The notes beneath the pieces were generated by a model. The model was not told where the DNA came from, searched no databases, and saw only the letters and a program-made list of their open reading frames with translations. DNA of 39,262 bases from Treponema sp. (lineage in GTDB: Bacteria; Spirochaetota; Spirochaetia; Treponematales; Treponemataceae). Location: assembly GCA_024698325.1 (NCBI GenBank), contig JAILRG010000148.1, positions 1-39,262 on the forward strand, read 5' to 3'. A program made the position numbers and the translations under genes. Shown one piece after another: positions 1-7,218 of this stretch; within the stretch, counting starts at the first letter, position 1, and each line of letters opens with the position of its first letter.

Positions 1-993
1 CCATACTTCATAATATGACGACAGCGTAGAAGACGCGTTTGAAACGCTTGCCGTGCTTCCGGGGACGTCGTTGTCTGTCAGTGTTACATAGACAAGCCCT
101 TCGGCTGTTCCAAGAAGCAGGTAGTCGTTGGTATACGCCATGGAATAAATGCTGTCACCCGGGTCAGAAGTGTATTGTTCTCCGTTGGTGCCGCCTGTGT
201 AGTAATACAAATCATCACCGCTTGCGTAATAAATGCAGGTGGCAGTGGCAGCTTTTGTTTCGTTTGACGTCATGGCGTAGTAGCTTGAAAAATAGACGTT
301 GTCGTCACCAAACACGGTAGCGCTTTTTGCGCTGGTGCCAGGCGTTGTATCAGAAGTTAATGTCGTGCCTGATAGGGTGTGATAGCTTGCAGTCGTAGTA
401 ATATCTGTCGCTGTTGCGCCGTTAAGTTCAAACACAGTTGTGCTTGCAATGTTTACAAATGCATGGCGGTGAGCCGACTGTGGAGTGTTTGTGCAGAACA
501 GGTTTACGTTATAGCTGGTGCTGACAGTGTCGCCGTAGCTGTCGCCAAAGTCAACCTTGTTCCAGCTTGTGCTGTCTTCGGGAGTGCTGGTGTACCAGAC
601 GGAACGGCCAGACTCGATGTTGTCGCCTGTATCGTCAGTATCTGCATAGGTCGGTGCTGAAAGCGCATACAGGTAGGTGCTGTCGGCAGCGAGCTTAATG
701 ATGTTTTTACCGGGAGCTGTAATATGCGTCCAGTTTCCGTTGTAGCCGGTAGCTGGCTCGCTTGTGGTTGGCGCGTCATCAACGTTTTTCATCCAGATGG
801 TGCCGTTCTGTACGTACAGATATTCTTTGCCATTGGAGGTAAAGCGCACGATGGAGTTTATGTCGCCGGTAATCTGGGCATCATCAAGAGAAATCTCTTC
901 GCGGATGGTGTCGAAAATTACGCCCCGGCATGAAGAGAAAATCAGAGTGCCTGCAGCAAGGACGGTCAGCATGGGTACTAAAAGCTTTTTCAT
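1..993 (-). CDS. Putative secreted lipoprotein, 3' end cut off by window
   Basis: Open frame of 331 codons from ATG at 993 leftward with no stop before the window edge, so the C terminus is missing. The N terminus reads as a bacterial lipoprotein: two lysines, a hydrophobic stretch, then a lipobox (LIFSSC) with the modified Cys near residue 22. The mature part is rich in Ser, Thr, Asp, Gly and Tyr, and has recurring short strands of the type YLYV, YLYAL, VYFSSY, YLLLGTAEGLVYV, which suggests a beta-propeller or other all-beta repeat fold. An AAAGGA ribosome site lies about 10 nt upstream. It sits 35 nt after the barrel gene on the same strand and is probably cotranscribed with it. No function is assigned; an envelope-anchored role is inferred from the lipobox. 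Confidence 0.75.
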   Translation of the reverse strand, partial: MKKLLVPMLTVLAAGTLIFSSCRGVIFDTIREEISLDDAQITGDINSIVRFTSNGKEYLYVQNGTIWMKNVDDAPTTSEPATGYNGNWTHITAPGKNIIKLAADSTYLYALSAPTYADTDDTGDNIESGRSVWYTSTPEDSTSWNKVDFGDSYGDTVSTSYNVNLFCTNTPQSAHRHAFVNIASTTVFELNGATATDITTTASYHTLSGTTLTSDTTPGTSAKSATVFGDDNVYFSSYYAMTSNETKAATATCIYYASGDDLYYYTGGTNGEQYTSDPGDSIYSMAYTNDYLLLGTAEGLVYVTLTDNDVPGSTASVSNASSTLSSYYEVW

Positions 994-1028
994 GATTATG
1001 TGTTCCTTTATTTGATTCAGTATCAGCG

Positions 1029-1655
1029 TTAGAAATGGTAACGCGCTGCCAGCACAATTGAGGAGAAGTTTCCGTAATCATTGTACTGCGGGTCTTCATA
1101 CCACTGGGGCATGTACATAAAGTCATAGGAGATGCCGAAAGACCAGCTTGGAGTTGCGCGGTAGAATACGCCTGCATCTCCTTTAAGCGTAAGGCCGGGG
1201 AAGTAGGTGCGGCTCAGGTAGCTTTCCATTGCGGCGCCAACTCCGAGTGTAATGGGGAATTCAAAGCGCTTGAATGCGGGCTGAACGGTCAGATTGAACA
1301 TAACCGGCACGTAGGTAAAAATGTTTGAGCCGATTGTCGGATTGTAGCCGAAGTTGATGTCGATGCCCCATGCCAGCCAGCTGGTGATGAAGCGGTGGTA
1401 GCCGAGCATACCGGCTCCGCCTGTGTTCAGCTGACCTTCGCGGTACAGCGGAAAGTCTCCGCCAAAGTTCATGGGGAATGTTACCATCAGTGCAATGTTG
1501 ATGTATTGGTCGCCCGGCTGGTTCATGTTGTACTGCACGGAATAGGTGATGTCCGTAGTATCTTCTTCCTGCTGGCCTGTAGCTTCACCTGCAAATACAG
1601 CTGTTGAAAAAAGAAGCGCGCATAAACTTGCGGTAAGGCGTTTCATAACTTTCAT
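1029..1655 (-). CDS. Small outer-membrane beta-barrel protein (OmpW-like)
   Basis: 208 residues with a cleavable signal peptide (cut after VFA, about residue 22) and a mature part made of alternating amphipathic strands rich in Tyr, Phe and Gly. It ends in a terminal Phe (AARYHF), the usual recognition signal of the BAM complex. The length suits an eight-stranded barrel such as OmpW/OmpX-like treponemal proteins. The first of two nearby Met codons is preferred because GGAG lies 5 nt ahead of it; the alternative is three codons on. An OmpW-like barrel next to folD also occurs in T. pallidum as I recall, which I could not check. Function is probably a small outer-membrane pore or ligand binder; the substrate is unknown. 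Confidence 0.75.
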   Translation of the reverse strand: MKVMKRLTASLCALLFSTAVFAGEATGQQEEDTTDITYSVQYNMNQPGDQYINIALMVTFPMNFGGDFPLYREGQLNTGGAGMLGYHRFITSWLAWGIDINFGYNPTIGSNIFTYVPVMFNLTVQPAFKRFEFPITLGVGAAMESYLSRTYFPGLTLKGDAGVFYRATPSWSFGISYDFMYMPQWYEDPQYNDYGNFSSIVLAARYHF

Positions 1656-1773
1656 AAAAACTCCGTATGGGAAACACCGCTCTAAGCAATGATCTCCTCG
1701 TTATTAAATATATGGATATTTGTTGCAAAATTGTGTAAAATTGCGCACATTGTAACCATTTGCGCTGATTATC

Positions 1774-1814
1774 GCAAGGTACGCCTTGCACAATCTACAT
1801 AATGAACAATTATG
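1774..1814. promoter_or_regulatory. Two hairpins in the divergent OMP/folD promoter region
   Basis: The 198-bp spacer between the divergent barrel gene and folD contains GCAAGG/CCTTGC (1774-1779 with 1784-1789, 4-nt loop) and CATAAT/ATTATG (1798-1803 with 1809-1814). The second lies over a plausible -10 (CATAAT). On the minus strand TTGCAA followed after about 16 nt by TAATAA is a candidate promoter for the barrel gene. These could be operators; no known riboswitch was recognised. Confidence 0.35.
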
Positions 1815-1846
1815 AGCGCCCAGCGTTACAGAAAAACAGGAGTGTA

Positions 1847-1873
1847 ATGAAAAATGAGTGCGGTTATAATTGA
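1847..1873 (+). other. Eight-codon ORF overlapping the folD start
   Basis: ATG at 1847 sits 4 nt after the AGGAG at 1838-1842 and opens an eight-codon frame (MKNECGYN) that stops inside folD at 1873. The folD ATG lies 11 nt from the same Shine-Dalgarno site. It may be chance, or a short overlapping reading frame that lowers or couples folD initiation. Confidence 0.25.
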
Positions 1874-2726
1874 CGGAAAAGGAATTGCTGAGGAAGTACG
1901 CGCAGGAGTTGCAGAAAAGGTCGTTGAACTGAAAAGAAGGGGCGTGGAACCTTGCCTCGCCGTTATTTTGGTCGGTGAAAACCCGGCAAGCGTCAGCTAC
2001 GTGACCGGTAAGCGCAAGGCGCTGGCAGAGGCCGGCATGGTCGACAGAAGTATAGATTTGCCGGAAGCAACCAGCGAAGAGGAGCTGCTTTCTGTAATCG
2101 ACGGGCTTAACAAAGACCCGAGCGTGCACGGTATTCTGGTGCAGCTGCCGCTTCCCCGGCACATCAACGAAGACAAAGTGATTATGGCGATTGCGCCTGA
2201 GAAAGACGTGGACGGTTTCCATCCGGTAAATGTCGGCAACCTGATGATTGGCCGCCGTGGCTTTTTGCCCTGTACGCCGCACGGCATCATGGTGCTTTTA
2301 GAGCGCATGAAGATTAACACAAACGGCGCGCATGTGGTGGTGCTCGGCAGAAGCAATATTGTCGGAAAGCCTGTTTCCATGCTGCTTCTTCGCCGCGAAT
2401 ACAATGCGACGGTCACTGTATGCCACACCGGCACAAAAAATGTCGCGGAGCTGACTCGCCAGGCAGACATTCTGATTGCAGCTGTCGGTAAGCCGAACAC
2501 TGTTACTGCCGACATGGTTAAGCCGGGCGCCGCTGTCATCGACGTGGGCGTAAACCGCATTCCTGACAGCACGAAAAAGAATGGATTCCGCCTGTGCGGC
2601 GACGTGGACTTTGACGCAGTAAAGGAAGTCGCCGGCTTTATTACGCCAGTGCCGAAAGGCGTCGGCCCGATGACGATTGCCATGCTGATTGCAAACACGC
2701 TTGAAGCGGCAGAAAACACCCTGTAA
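1854..2726 (+). CDS. folD: Bifunctional methylenetetrahydrofolate dehydrogenase/cyclohydrolase
   Basis: 290 residues, full length for FolD. It interconverts 5,10-methylene-THF and 10-formyl-THF in the cytoplasm, feeding purine and formyl-methionine synthesis. Active-site residues fall where E. coli FolD has them: Tyr49 and Lys53 in SYVTGKRKA, Gln97 in VQLPLP, Asp120 in KDVDGF. The nucleotide-binding GRSNIVGKP motif and the C-terminal [10 protein letters not shown] signature are present. The start at 1854 is chosen because [12 protein letters not shown] aligns with the family N terminus, although the AGGAG (1838-1842) is 11 nt away and closer to an out-of-frame ATG at 1847. metN follows after 26 nt, so a folD-metNI transcript is likely. 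Confidence 0.97.
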   Translation: MSAVIIDGKGIAEEVRAGVAEKVVELKRRGVEPCLAVILVGENPASVSYVTGKRKALAEAGMVDRSIDLPEATSEEELLSVIDGLNKDPSVHGILVQLPLPRHINEDKVIMAIAPEKDVDGFHPVNVGNLMIGRRGFLPCTPHGIMVLLERMKINTNGAHVVVLGRSNIVGKPVSMLLLRREYNATVTVCHTGTKNVAELTRQADILIAAVGKPNTVTADMVKPGAAVIDVGVNRIPDSTKKNGFRLCGDVDFDAVKEVAGFITPVPKGVGPMTIAMLIANTLEAAENTL

Positions 2727-2752
2727 GGAAATGCTGTCAGTAGGAGTGCAGT

Positions 2753-3811
2753 ATGCAGATAGAACTCAAAGGTCTTGAAAAGACCTATCCGTCGCGCTCT
2801 GGCGGACAAAGCGTACATGCGGTGCGCAACGTGAGCCTTACAATCCCGTCAAATACGATTTTCGGCATTATCGGAAAAAGCGGCGCGGGTAAGTCGTCGC
2901 TGGTACGGCAGATAAGCCTGCTTGAAAAGCCCGATGCCGGGGAGGTGTGGTTTGGGGGCGAGCGTGTGGACACGCTTAGCGGAAAGGCTCTTATCGACCG
3001 CCGCCGCCGCCTTGGCATGATTTTCCAGAACTTCAACCTGTTTTCCTCACGCAATGCGGCGGAAAACATTGCCTACCCGATGGAGATTGTCGGAAAGAGC
3101 CGCGCCGAGATTACCGAGCGCACCGCCGAGCTTTTGGAGCTTGTGGGCTTATCCGACCGTGCAAAAAGCCCGGTCAGCACGTTGAGCGGCGGGCAGAAGC
3201 AGCGCGTGGCGATTGCGCGTGCGCTTGCAAATAATCCGGACATTCTTTTTTGCGACGAGGCGACAAGCGCGCTTGACCCGCAGACAACGCAGTCAATACT
3301 TGCGCTTATCCGCGACATACAGAAAAAGATGAACCTGACGGTTGTTATGATTACGCACCAGATGGAAGTCGTGCGCGATGCCTGCAGCAATGTTGCTGTT
3401 ATTGCAGACGGCAGCGTTGTGGAGACCGGCAGCGTGGAAGACATCTTCCTGCACCCGGTTCATGCGGCGACGCGCGAGTTTTTGTCCCACCTTCCGCGTG
3501 CCGTGGAAACAGAGCAGGCTCCGCTTGCTCCACAAGCCAGTCCGGCTTTTGTCCGCTGGAGTGAAAGCGGCGGAAACTACACGCTGCGTTTTAACGGCGG
3601 CCTGACCGACGAGCCGGTGCTGAGCCGGCTTTCGCAGCGGTTTGACATTACGTTCAACATCCGCGCTGCCGGCATTCAGCCGATACAGCAGGGCAAGGTT
3701 GGGTCCATGCTCGTGGACTTTGACGGAGACCCGAAGACTGTCTCCGAAGCGATTGCCTATCTTCGGGAACAGGGCATTGTTGTGGAACAATCAGAACTGG
3801 AGGCTAAGTAA
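2753..3811 (+). CDS. metN: Methionine ABC transporter ATP-binding protein
   Basis: 352 residues. ABC ATPase with Walker A GKSGAGKSS (41-49), Q-loop FQNFNLF (91-97), signature LSGGQKQ (144-150), Walker B ILFCDEAT (164-171) and switch His202. Residues about 265-350 form a NIL-type C-terminal domain, the methionine-sensing regulatory domain of MetN that inhibits transport when substrate is abundant. It powers D/L-methionine uptake with MetI at the inner membrane. A good AGGAG lies 6 nt before the ATG. The stop overlaps the metI start by one base (TAATG), indicating translational coupling. The substrate-binding lipoprotein MetQ is not encoded next to it; as I recall T. pallidum also keeps it elsewhere. 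Confidence 0.93.
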   Translation: MQIELKGLEKTYPSRSGGQSVHAVRNVSLTIPSNTIFGIIGKSGAGKSSLVRQISLLEKPDAGEVWFGGERVDTLSGKALIDRRRRLGMIFQNFNLFSSRNAAENIAYPMEIVGKSRAEITERTAELLELVGLSDRAKSPVSTLSGGQKQRVAIARALANNPDILFCDEATSALDPQTTQSILALIRDIQKKMNLTVVMITHQMEVVRDACSNVAVIADGSVVETGSVEDIFLHPVHAATREFLSHLPRAVETEQAPLAPQASPAFVRWSESGGNYTLRFNGGLTDEPVLSRLSQRFDITFNIRAAGIQPIQQGKVGSMLVDFDGDPKTVSEAIAYLREQGIVVEQSELEAK

Positions 3812-4476
3812 TGGTTGGCTTTTCAATGCTTGTGCAGCTGGTGACAGAGGCGACAGCTCAGACTCTTATAATGGTATTTTTCTCGACGCTGTTTTCCGTT
3901 TTGCTGGGGCTTCCGCTTGGCGTTTTGCTTTCGGTAACGGATGCGGAAACCGGCATTACACCCCATCCCGTGCTTAATCAGGTGCTGACGCGGATTGTGA
4001 ACATTCTGCGTTCTTTTCCGTTTATCATCCTGATGATTCTGCTCTTTCCGCTTTCGCGCCTGATTCTGCATACCAGTATCGGCACCCGGGCTACAATTGT
4101 TCCGCTTTCTATTGCCGCCGCGCCCTTTGTTGCCCGCGTTATAGAGACTGCTTTAAAGGAAGTTGATCCCGGCGTTGTGCAGGCTTCCCGCGCCTGCGGC
4201 AGCACCAACTGGCAGATTATCCGCAAAGTCCTGCTTCCTGAATCGCTTCCGTCGCTTGTGGACGGCATTACGCTTACGATTATCAATCTTATCGGCTATT
4301 CAGCGATGGCGGGTGCCATTGGCGGCGGCGGGCTTGGCGACCTTGCCATCCGCTACGGCTACCAGCGCTTCCGCACCGATGTGATGATTGCCGCTGTTCT
4401 GGTGATTCTGCTTTTGGTTGAGGTTATTCAGACTGTCGGTACAAAAATCAGCGCCCGGATGATGAGAAAGCGGTAA
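3811..4476 (+). CDS. metI: Methionine ABC transporter permease
   Basis: 221 residues with about five membrane segments and the EAA cytoplasmic-loop motif (EVDPGVVQASRACGSTNWQ, then IIRKVLLPESLP) that docks on MetN. The region LIGYSAMAGAIGGGGLGDLAIRYGY is close to the conserved MetI C-terminal part. It forms the transmembrane channel of the MetNI importer. Its ATG overlaps the last base of the metN stop codon, so the two subunits are translationally coupled. No metQ follows: the next gene is glyS with its own promoter signals. Confidence 0.93.
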   Translation: MVGFSMLVQLVTEATAQTLIMVFFSTLFSVLLGLPLGVLLSVTDAETGITPHPVLNQVLTRIVNILRSFPFIILMILLFPLSRLILHTSIGTRATIVPLSIAAAPFVARVIETALKEVDPGVVQASRACGSTNWQIIRKVLLPESLPSLVDGITLTIINLIGYSAMAGAIGGGGLGDLAIRYGYQRFRTDVMIAAVLVILLLVEVIQTVGTKISARMMRKR

Positions 4477-4477
4477 A

Positions 4478-4529
4478 AAGGCGGGCGGCTGTTGGCAGTT
4501 GCCTGCCCTTTGCTTCTGAAGGCCCGCTT
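4478..4529 (+). terminator. Weak hairpin after metI
   Basis: AAGGCGGGC (4478-4486) can pair with GCCCGCTT (4522-4529) with one bulged G. A second short stem inside (GGGCGG with CCTGCCC) is possible. There is no proper T-tract, only TTACTCTTT, so this is a weak candidate terminator for folD-metNI. Confidence 0.25.
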
Positions 4530-4553
4530 ACTCTTTCCACGTTTCTGCATTTC

Positions 4554-4562
4554 TGCTACACT
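4554..4562 (+). promoter_or_regulatory. Candidate extended -10 box for glyS
   Basis: TGCTACACT has the TGn extension joined to a -10-like TACACT, 57 nt before the glyS start. The same TGCTA form is seen before xfp, the AraC gene and dapA. No convincing -35 box is visible. It predicts a leader of about 50 nt ending in AGGAG. Confidence 0.4.
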
Positions 4563-4619
4563 CTCTGCAATAATCATGCATTACCGTCACAATCCGGTGG
4601 CGGAAATAGGAGTTTAAAA

Positions 4620-6098
4620 ATGGCAGAAAAAAACGAACATGCCTGTACACTGGACAAAATTATTTCACTGTGTAAGCGCAGAGGCTTTGTATATCAGGCT
4701 TCTGAAATTTACGGTGGTCAGGCAGGCGCCTGGGATTACGGTCCGCTTGGTGTAGATTTTAAGCGCAACATTCAGAACGCGTGGTGGCACTACATGACCC
4801 AGCTTCGCGACGATGTTGTCGGCCTCGATTCAGCAATTTTCCAGCATCACAAGACCTGGGAAGCATCAGGCCACGTAGCACACTTCTCAGACCCGATGAT
4901 CGACTGTACCGAATGTAAGGCTCGTTTCCGCGCCGATCAGCTCATCGAAGACTTCATCAAAAATCACCCGGATAAGGATCCCGGAAAGCCGGTTGATACC
5001 ATGAGCCACGAAGAAATGAAGGCTTTCATCGACGCAAACATCAACTGCCCCACCTGTGGTTCAAAGGAACGCAAGTACACCGCAGTCCGCGAATTCAACC
5101 TCATGTTCAAGACCTACCAGGGCCCGATTGCCGATGAATCACACCTGATTTACCTGCGCCCGGAAACCTGTCAGGGAATCTTTACCGATTTTAAGAATAT
5201 CGTGCAGTCAAACCGCATGAAGCTTCCGTTCGGCGTTGCCCAGGTCGGTAAGTCATTCCGTAACGAAATCATCTTCAAGAACTTCATTTTCCGCACCTGC
5301 GAATTCGAGCAGATGGAAATGGAGTACTTCTGCAAACCCGGCACCGATGACGACATCTTCGAAAACTGGCGCAAATACCGCTGGGCCTTCTACATCAAGT
5401 ACGGCATTGCAGAAAAGAACCTGGCATGGCACCATCACGATAAGCTTGCCCACTATGCAAAGGACGCCTACGATATCCAGTACAATTTTCCCATTGGATT
5501 TGAAGAAATCGAAGGCATCCACAACCGCACCGACTTTGACCTTTCACAGCACACCAAGGTTTCTGGAAAGGACATGTCATACATCGATCAGGACGACGGA
5601 AACAAGACCTACACTCCGTATGTCATCGAGACTTCTGCCGGCCTTAACCGCAACTTCCTCGCTTTCCTCTGCGAAGCCTACGAGGAAGAGAATGTTGGAA
5701 AAGACGGCAAGGACGACTACCGCACTGTTCTGCACCTGCATCCGAAGCTCTCCCCGATTACCGTTGCCGTGCTCCCGCTGATGAAGAAAGACGGCCTTGC
5801 AGAAAAGGCAAAGGAAATCCAGCACATGCTCAAAGAAGAGTTTGTGACTGACTACGACCAGAGCGGCACTGTCGGTAAGCGCTACCGCCGTCAGGACGAA
5901 GTCGGAACTCCGTTCTGCGTCACCGTTGACTACGACACGATTACCGAAAAGGCAGAGGACGGAAGCGCAAACCCGAACTTTGGTACCGTGACTGTCCGCT
6001 TCCGCGACAGCATGGAACAGGAACGCGTTGCACTGGATAACCTCGTGCCCTTCATTCAGAATGCCATCCGCACCTGGAAACCGGTAGTCCGGGGCTAG
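4620..6098 (+). CDS. glyS: Glycyl-tRNA synthetase, class II alpha2 type
   Basis: 492 residues. Charges tRNA-Gly with glycine in the cytoplasm. It is the single-chain homodimeric form (also called GlyQS in some annotations), not the alpha/beta tetramer. Recognisable blocks: the N-terminal RRGFVYQASEIYGGQAGAWD, a zinc-ribbon-like insertion with Cys pairs (CTECKARF near 99; CPTCGS near 143), RPETCQGIF and FRNEIIFKNF in the motif 2 region, ETSAGLNRNFLAF in motif 3, and a C-terminal anticodon-binding domain. AGGAG lies upstream of the ATG at good spacing. The gene is monocistronic in appearance, followed at once by a hairpin (6116-6140). Confidence 0.95.
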   Translation: MAEKNEHACTLDKIISLCKRRGFVYQASEIYGGQAGAWDYGPLGVDFKRNIQNAWWHYMTQLRDDVVGLDSAIFQHHKTWEASGHVAHFSDPMIDCTECKARFRADQLIEDFIKNHPDKDPGKPVDTMSHEEMKAFIDANINCPTCGSKERKYTAVREFNLMFKTYQGPIADESHLIYLRPETCQGIFTDFKNIVQSNRMKLPFGVAQVGKSFRNEIIFKNFIFRTCEFEQMEMEYFCKPGTDDDIFENWRKYRWAFYIKYGIAEKNLAWHHHDKLAHYAKDAYDIQYNFPIGFEEIEGIHNRTDFDLSQHTKVSGKDMSYIDQDDGNKTYTPYVIETSAGLNRNFLAFLCEAYEEENVGKDGKDDYRTVLHLHPKLSPITVAVLPLMKKDGLAEKAKEIQHMLKEEFVTDYDQSGTVGKRYRRQDEVGTPFCVTVDYDTITEKAEDGSANPNFGTVTVRFRDSMEQERVALDNLVPFIQNAIRTWKPVVRG

Positions 6099-6338
6099 GA
6101 GCATCATTCTGACTTCCTGATGCACCAATATTGCATCAGGCGATAATGCACAACACCAGACGAGAGGCAGGTTCGCGCCGCCCGAACCGCTTTGTGCGCG
6201 CGAGCAGTGAGTATTCGCATGGCGGAACTCACTGCGAGGCGAATTTCAAATTCGCACGACCGCGGTACAAGGCGGACGGTTCTGCCGGAAGTCTGTTTTC
6301 GTGGATAAGGATGTGAAGTATATGCATATGGTGTATAT

Positions 6339-6356
6339 GCGCCATGGATGGCGCTG
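6339..6356. repeat. Interspersed palindrome, copy 1
   Basis: GCGCCATGGATGGCGCTG; 7-bp arms GCGCCAT/ATGGCGC around GG. The identical 18 bases recur at 35144-35161, overlapping the asd stop codon, on the same strand. This suggests a small REP-like family in this genome. Confidence 0.6.
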
Positions 6357-6406
6357 CATTGAAAGCTACTCTAATGCCGCGAGTTTGCGCTTGTCGCAAA
6401 CTCGTT

Positions 6407-6437
6407 GGTAAAAAATTACAGGAGGTAATTTTTTACC
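6407..6437 (+). promoter_or_regulatory. Hairpin with Shine-Dalgarno in its loop, abutting a GTG start
   Basis: Perfect 13-bp arms GGTAAAAAATTAC (6407-6419) and GTAATTTTTTACC (6425-6437) enclose the five-base loop AGGAG (6420-6424). The GTG start of the next gene is the very next base (6438). In linear form the Shine-Dalgarno is about 12 nt from the start, which is too long; when folded, the loop displays it while the stem shortens the path to the start codon. This could control translation by temperature or a ligand, or could be an insertion of a palindromic element that carries a ribosome site. Confidence 0.7.
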
Positions 6438-7202
6438 GTGGACTATGTGGCATTAGGAAAATCCAATCTCCTCGTAAGCTGCACCGCCTTTGGCGCCATG
6501 AGCCTGGATGAAACGGCGAGCGCAGATGAAACTGCAGCACTGGTTAAGCAGGCATACGAAGGCGGCATCAATTTTTTTGATACCGCCCGTTCTGCGTCGG
6601 AAAGCGAACTGCGCTTAGGCGAGGCGCTCAAGGACTGGCGCGAGGACGTTTTTATTGCGACAAAGTCCGCTGCCAGCACGGCCGCAGCGCTGGAAGAAGA
6701 CCTGCAGGCAAGCCTTAAGGCGCTCAAGACCGATTACATAGATTTGTATCAGCTGGAGAATGTCACTGCGCTGCCTGTCGCCGAAGGCCCGGACGGGCTG
6801 ATGGAAAAGCTGCTTGCGCTCAAGGCGGACGGCATCATCCGCCATTTCGGCATAATGACAGAGGACATTACGGTGGCGCAGGCTGTCGTTGACTCTGACG
6901 GCCCCTGGGAAACGCTTCAGTATCCGTTTAACATGCTCTGCTCTTCCGACGTAGAGGAGCTGGTCGCCGCCTGCGCAGAAAAAGACATCGGCTTCATTGC
7001 CATGCGCCCGCTTTGCGGCGGTGTCCTTACGAATATTCCGCTTGCCCTCGGCTATCTGCATCAGTTTGAAAATGTCGTGCCTGTCTGGGGTATGCATACT
7101 GCTGAAGAAATGCAGCAGATTCTGTATTTTACGGATAATCCGCCGGTGATTGACGATCAGTTCCGCGAAGAAGCGGCAAAAATCCGCGAGTTCTTTAACT
7201 AG
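6438..7202 (+). CDS. Aldo/keto reductase-fold protein lacking catalytic Tyr and His
   Basis: 254 residues, GTG start. The N terminus (DYVALGKSNLLVSCTAFGAM) and the strand-helix order match the AKR (beta/alpha)8 barrel. Of the AKR tetrad Asp-Tyr-Lys-His, Asp48 (NFFDTA) and Lys76 (FIATKS) are present. The Tyr position (expected at 53, in DTARxYxxSE) is Ala53, and the His position (expected in DLYQLHN) is Glu107 (DLYQLEN). A reductase without the proton-donor Tyr should be inactive by the normal mechanism. It is shorter than the usual 280-330 residues and has no C-terminal ferredoxin domain. It may be a binding protein, or use another chemistry. The structured leader upstream is unusual. Confidence 0.85.
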   Translation: MDYVALGKSNLLVSCTAFGAMSLDETASADETAALVKQAYEGGINFFDTARSASESELRLGEALKDWREDVFIATKSAASTAAALEEDLQASLKALKTDYIDLYQLENVTALPVAEGPDGLMEKLLALKADGIIRHFGIMTEDITVAQAVVDSDGPWETLQYPFNMLCSSDVEELVAACAEKDIGFIAMRPLCGGVLTNIPLALGYLHQFENVVPVWGMHTAEEMQQILYFTDNPPVIDDQFREEAAKIREFFN

Positions 7203-7218
7203 AATGGCTGGCGTTGTT

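Larger units (their letters stand above)
6099..6437. repeat. 339-bp spacer made of consecutive inverted repeats
   Basis: No gene is seen here. The spacer contains these perfect inverted repeats in order: CCTGATGCA/TGCATCAGG (6116-6140), GGTTCG/CGAACC (6170-6188), GCAGTGAGT/ACTCACTGC (6204-6235), GCGAATTT/AAATTCGC (6239-6255), ACCGCGGT (6259-6266), GCATAT/ATATGC (6324-6340), GCGCCAT/ATGGCGC (6339-6354), CGAGTTTGCG/CGCAAACTCG (6380-6404), and 13-bp arms at 6407-6437. None of the first eight is followed by a T-tract. The region reads as a mosaic of short palindromic elements or as a long structured leader of the downstream reductase-like gene. Confidence 0.8.

Noticed and set aside
1656..1853. 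Possible folate or SAM riboswitch upstream of folD-metNI
   Set aside because: Two small hairpins are present, but none of the conserved core motifs of THF or SAM riboswitches could be recognised.
1997..2818. 273-codon minus-strand frame across folD
   Set aside because: Antisense to a certain folD gene and rich in Ser/Thr/Pro, typical of a shadow of high third-position GC codons.
4477..4619. T-box leader for glyS
   Set aside because: No T-box sequence or antiterminator pairing seen and the spacer is too short for a standard T-box.
6131..6316. 61-codon plus frame in the palindrome-rich spacer after glyS
   Set aside because: No ribosome site, composition follows the repeats, and it ends without relation to the next gene.
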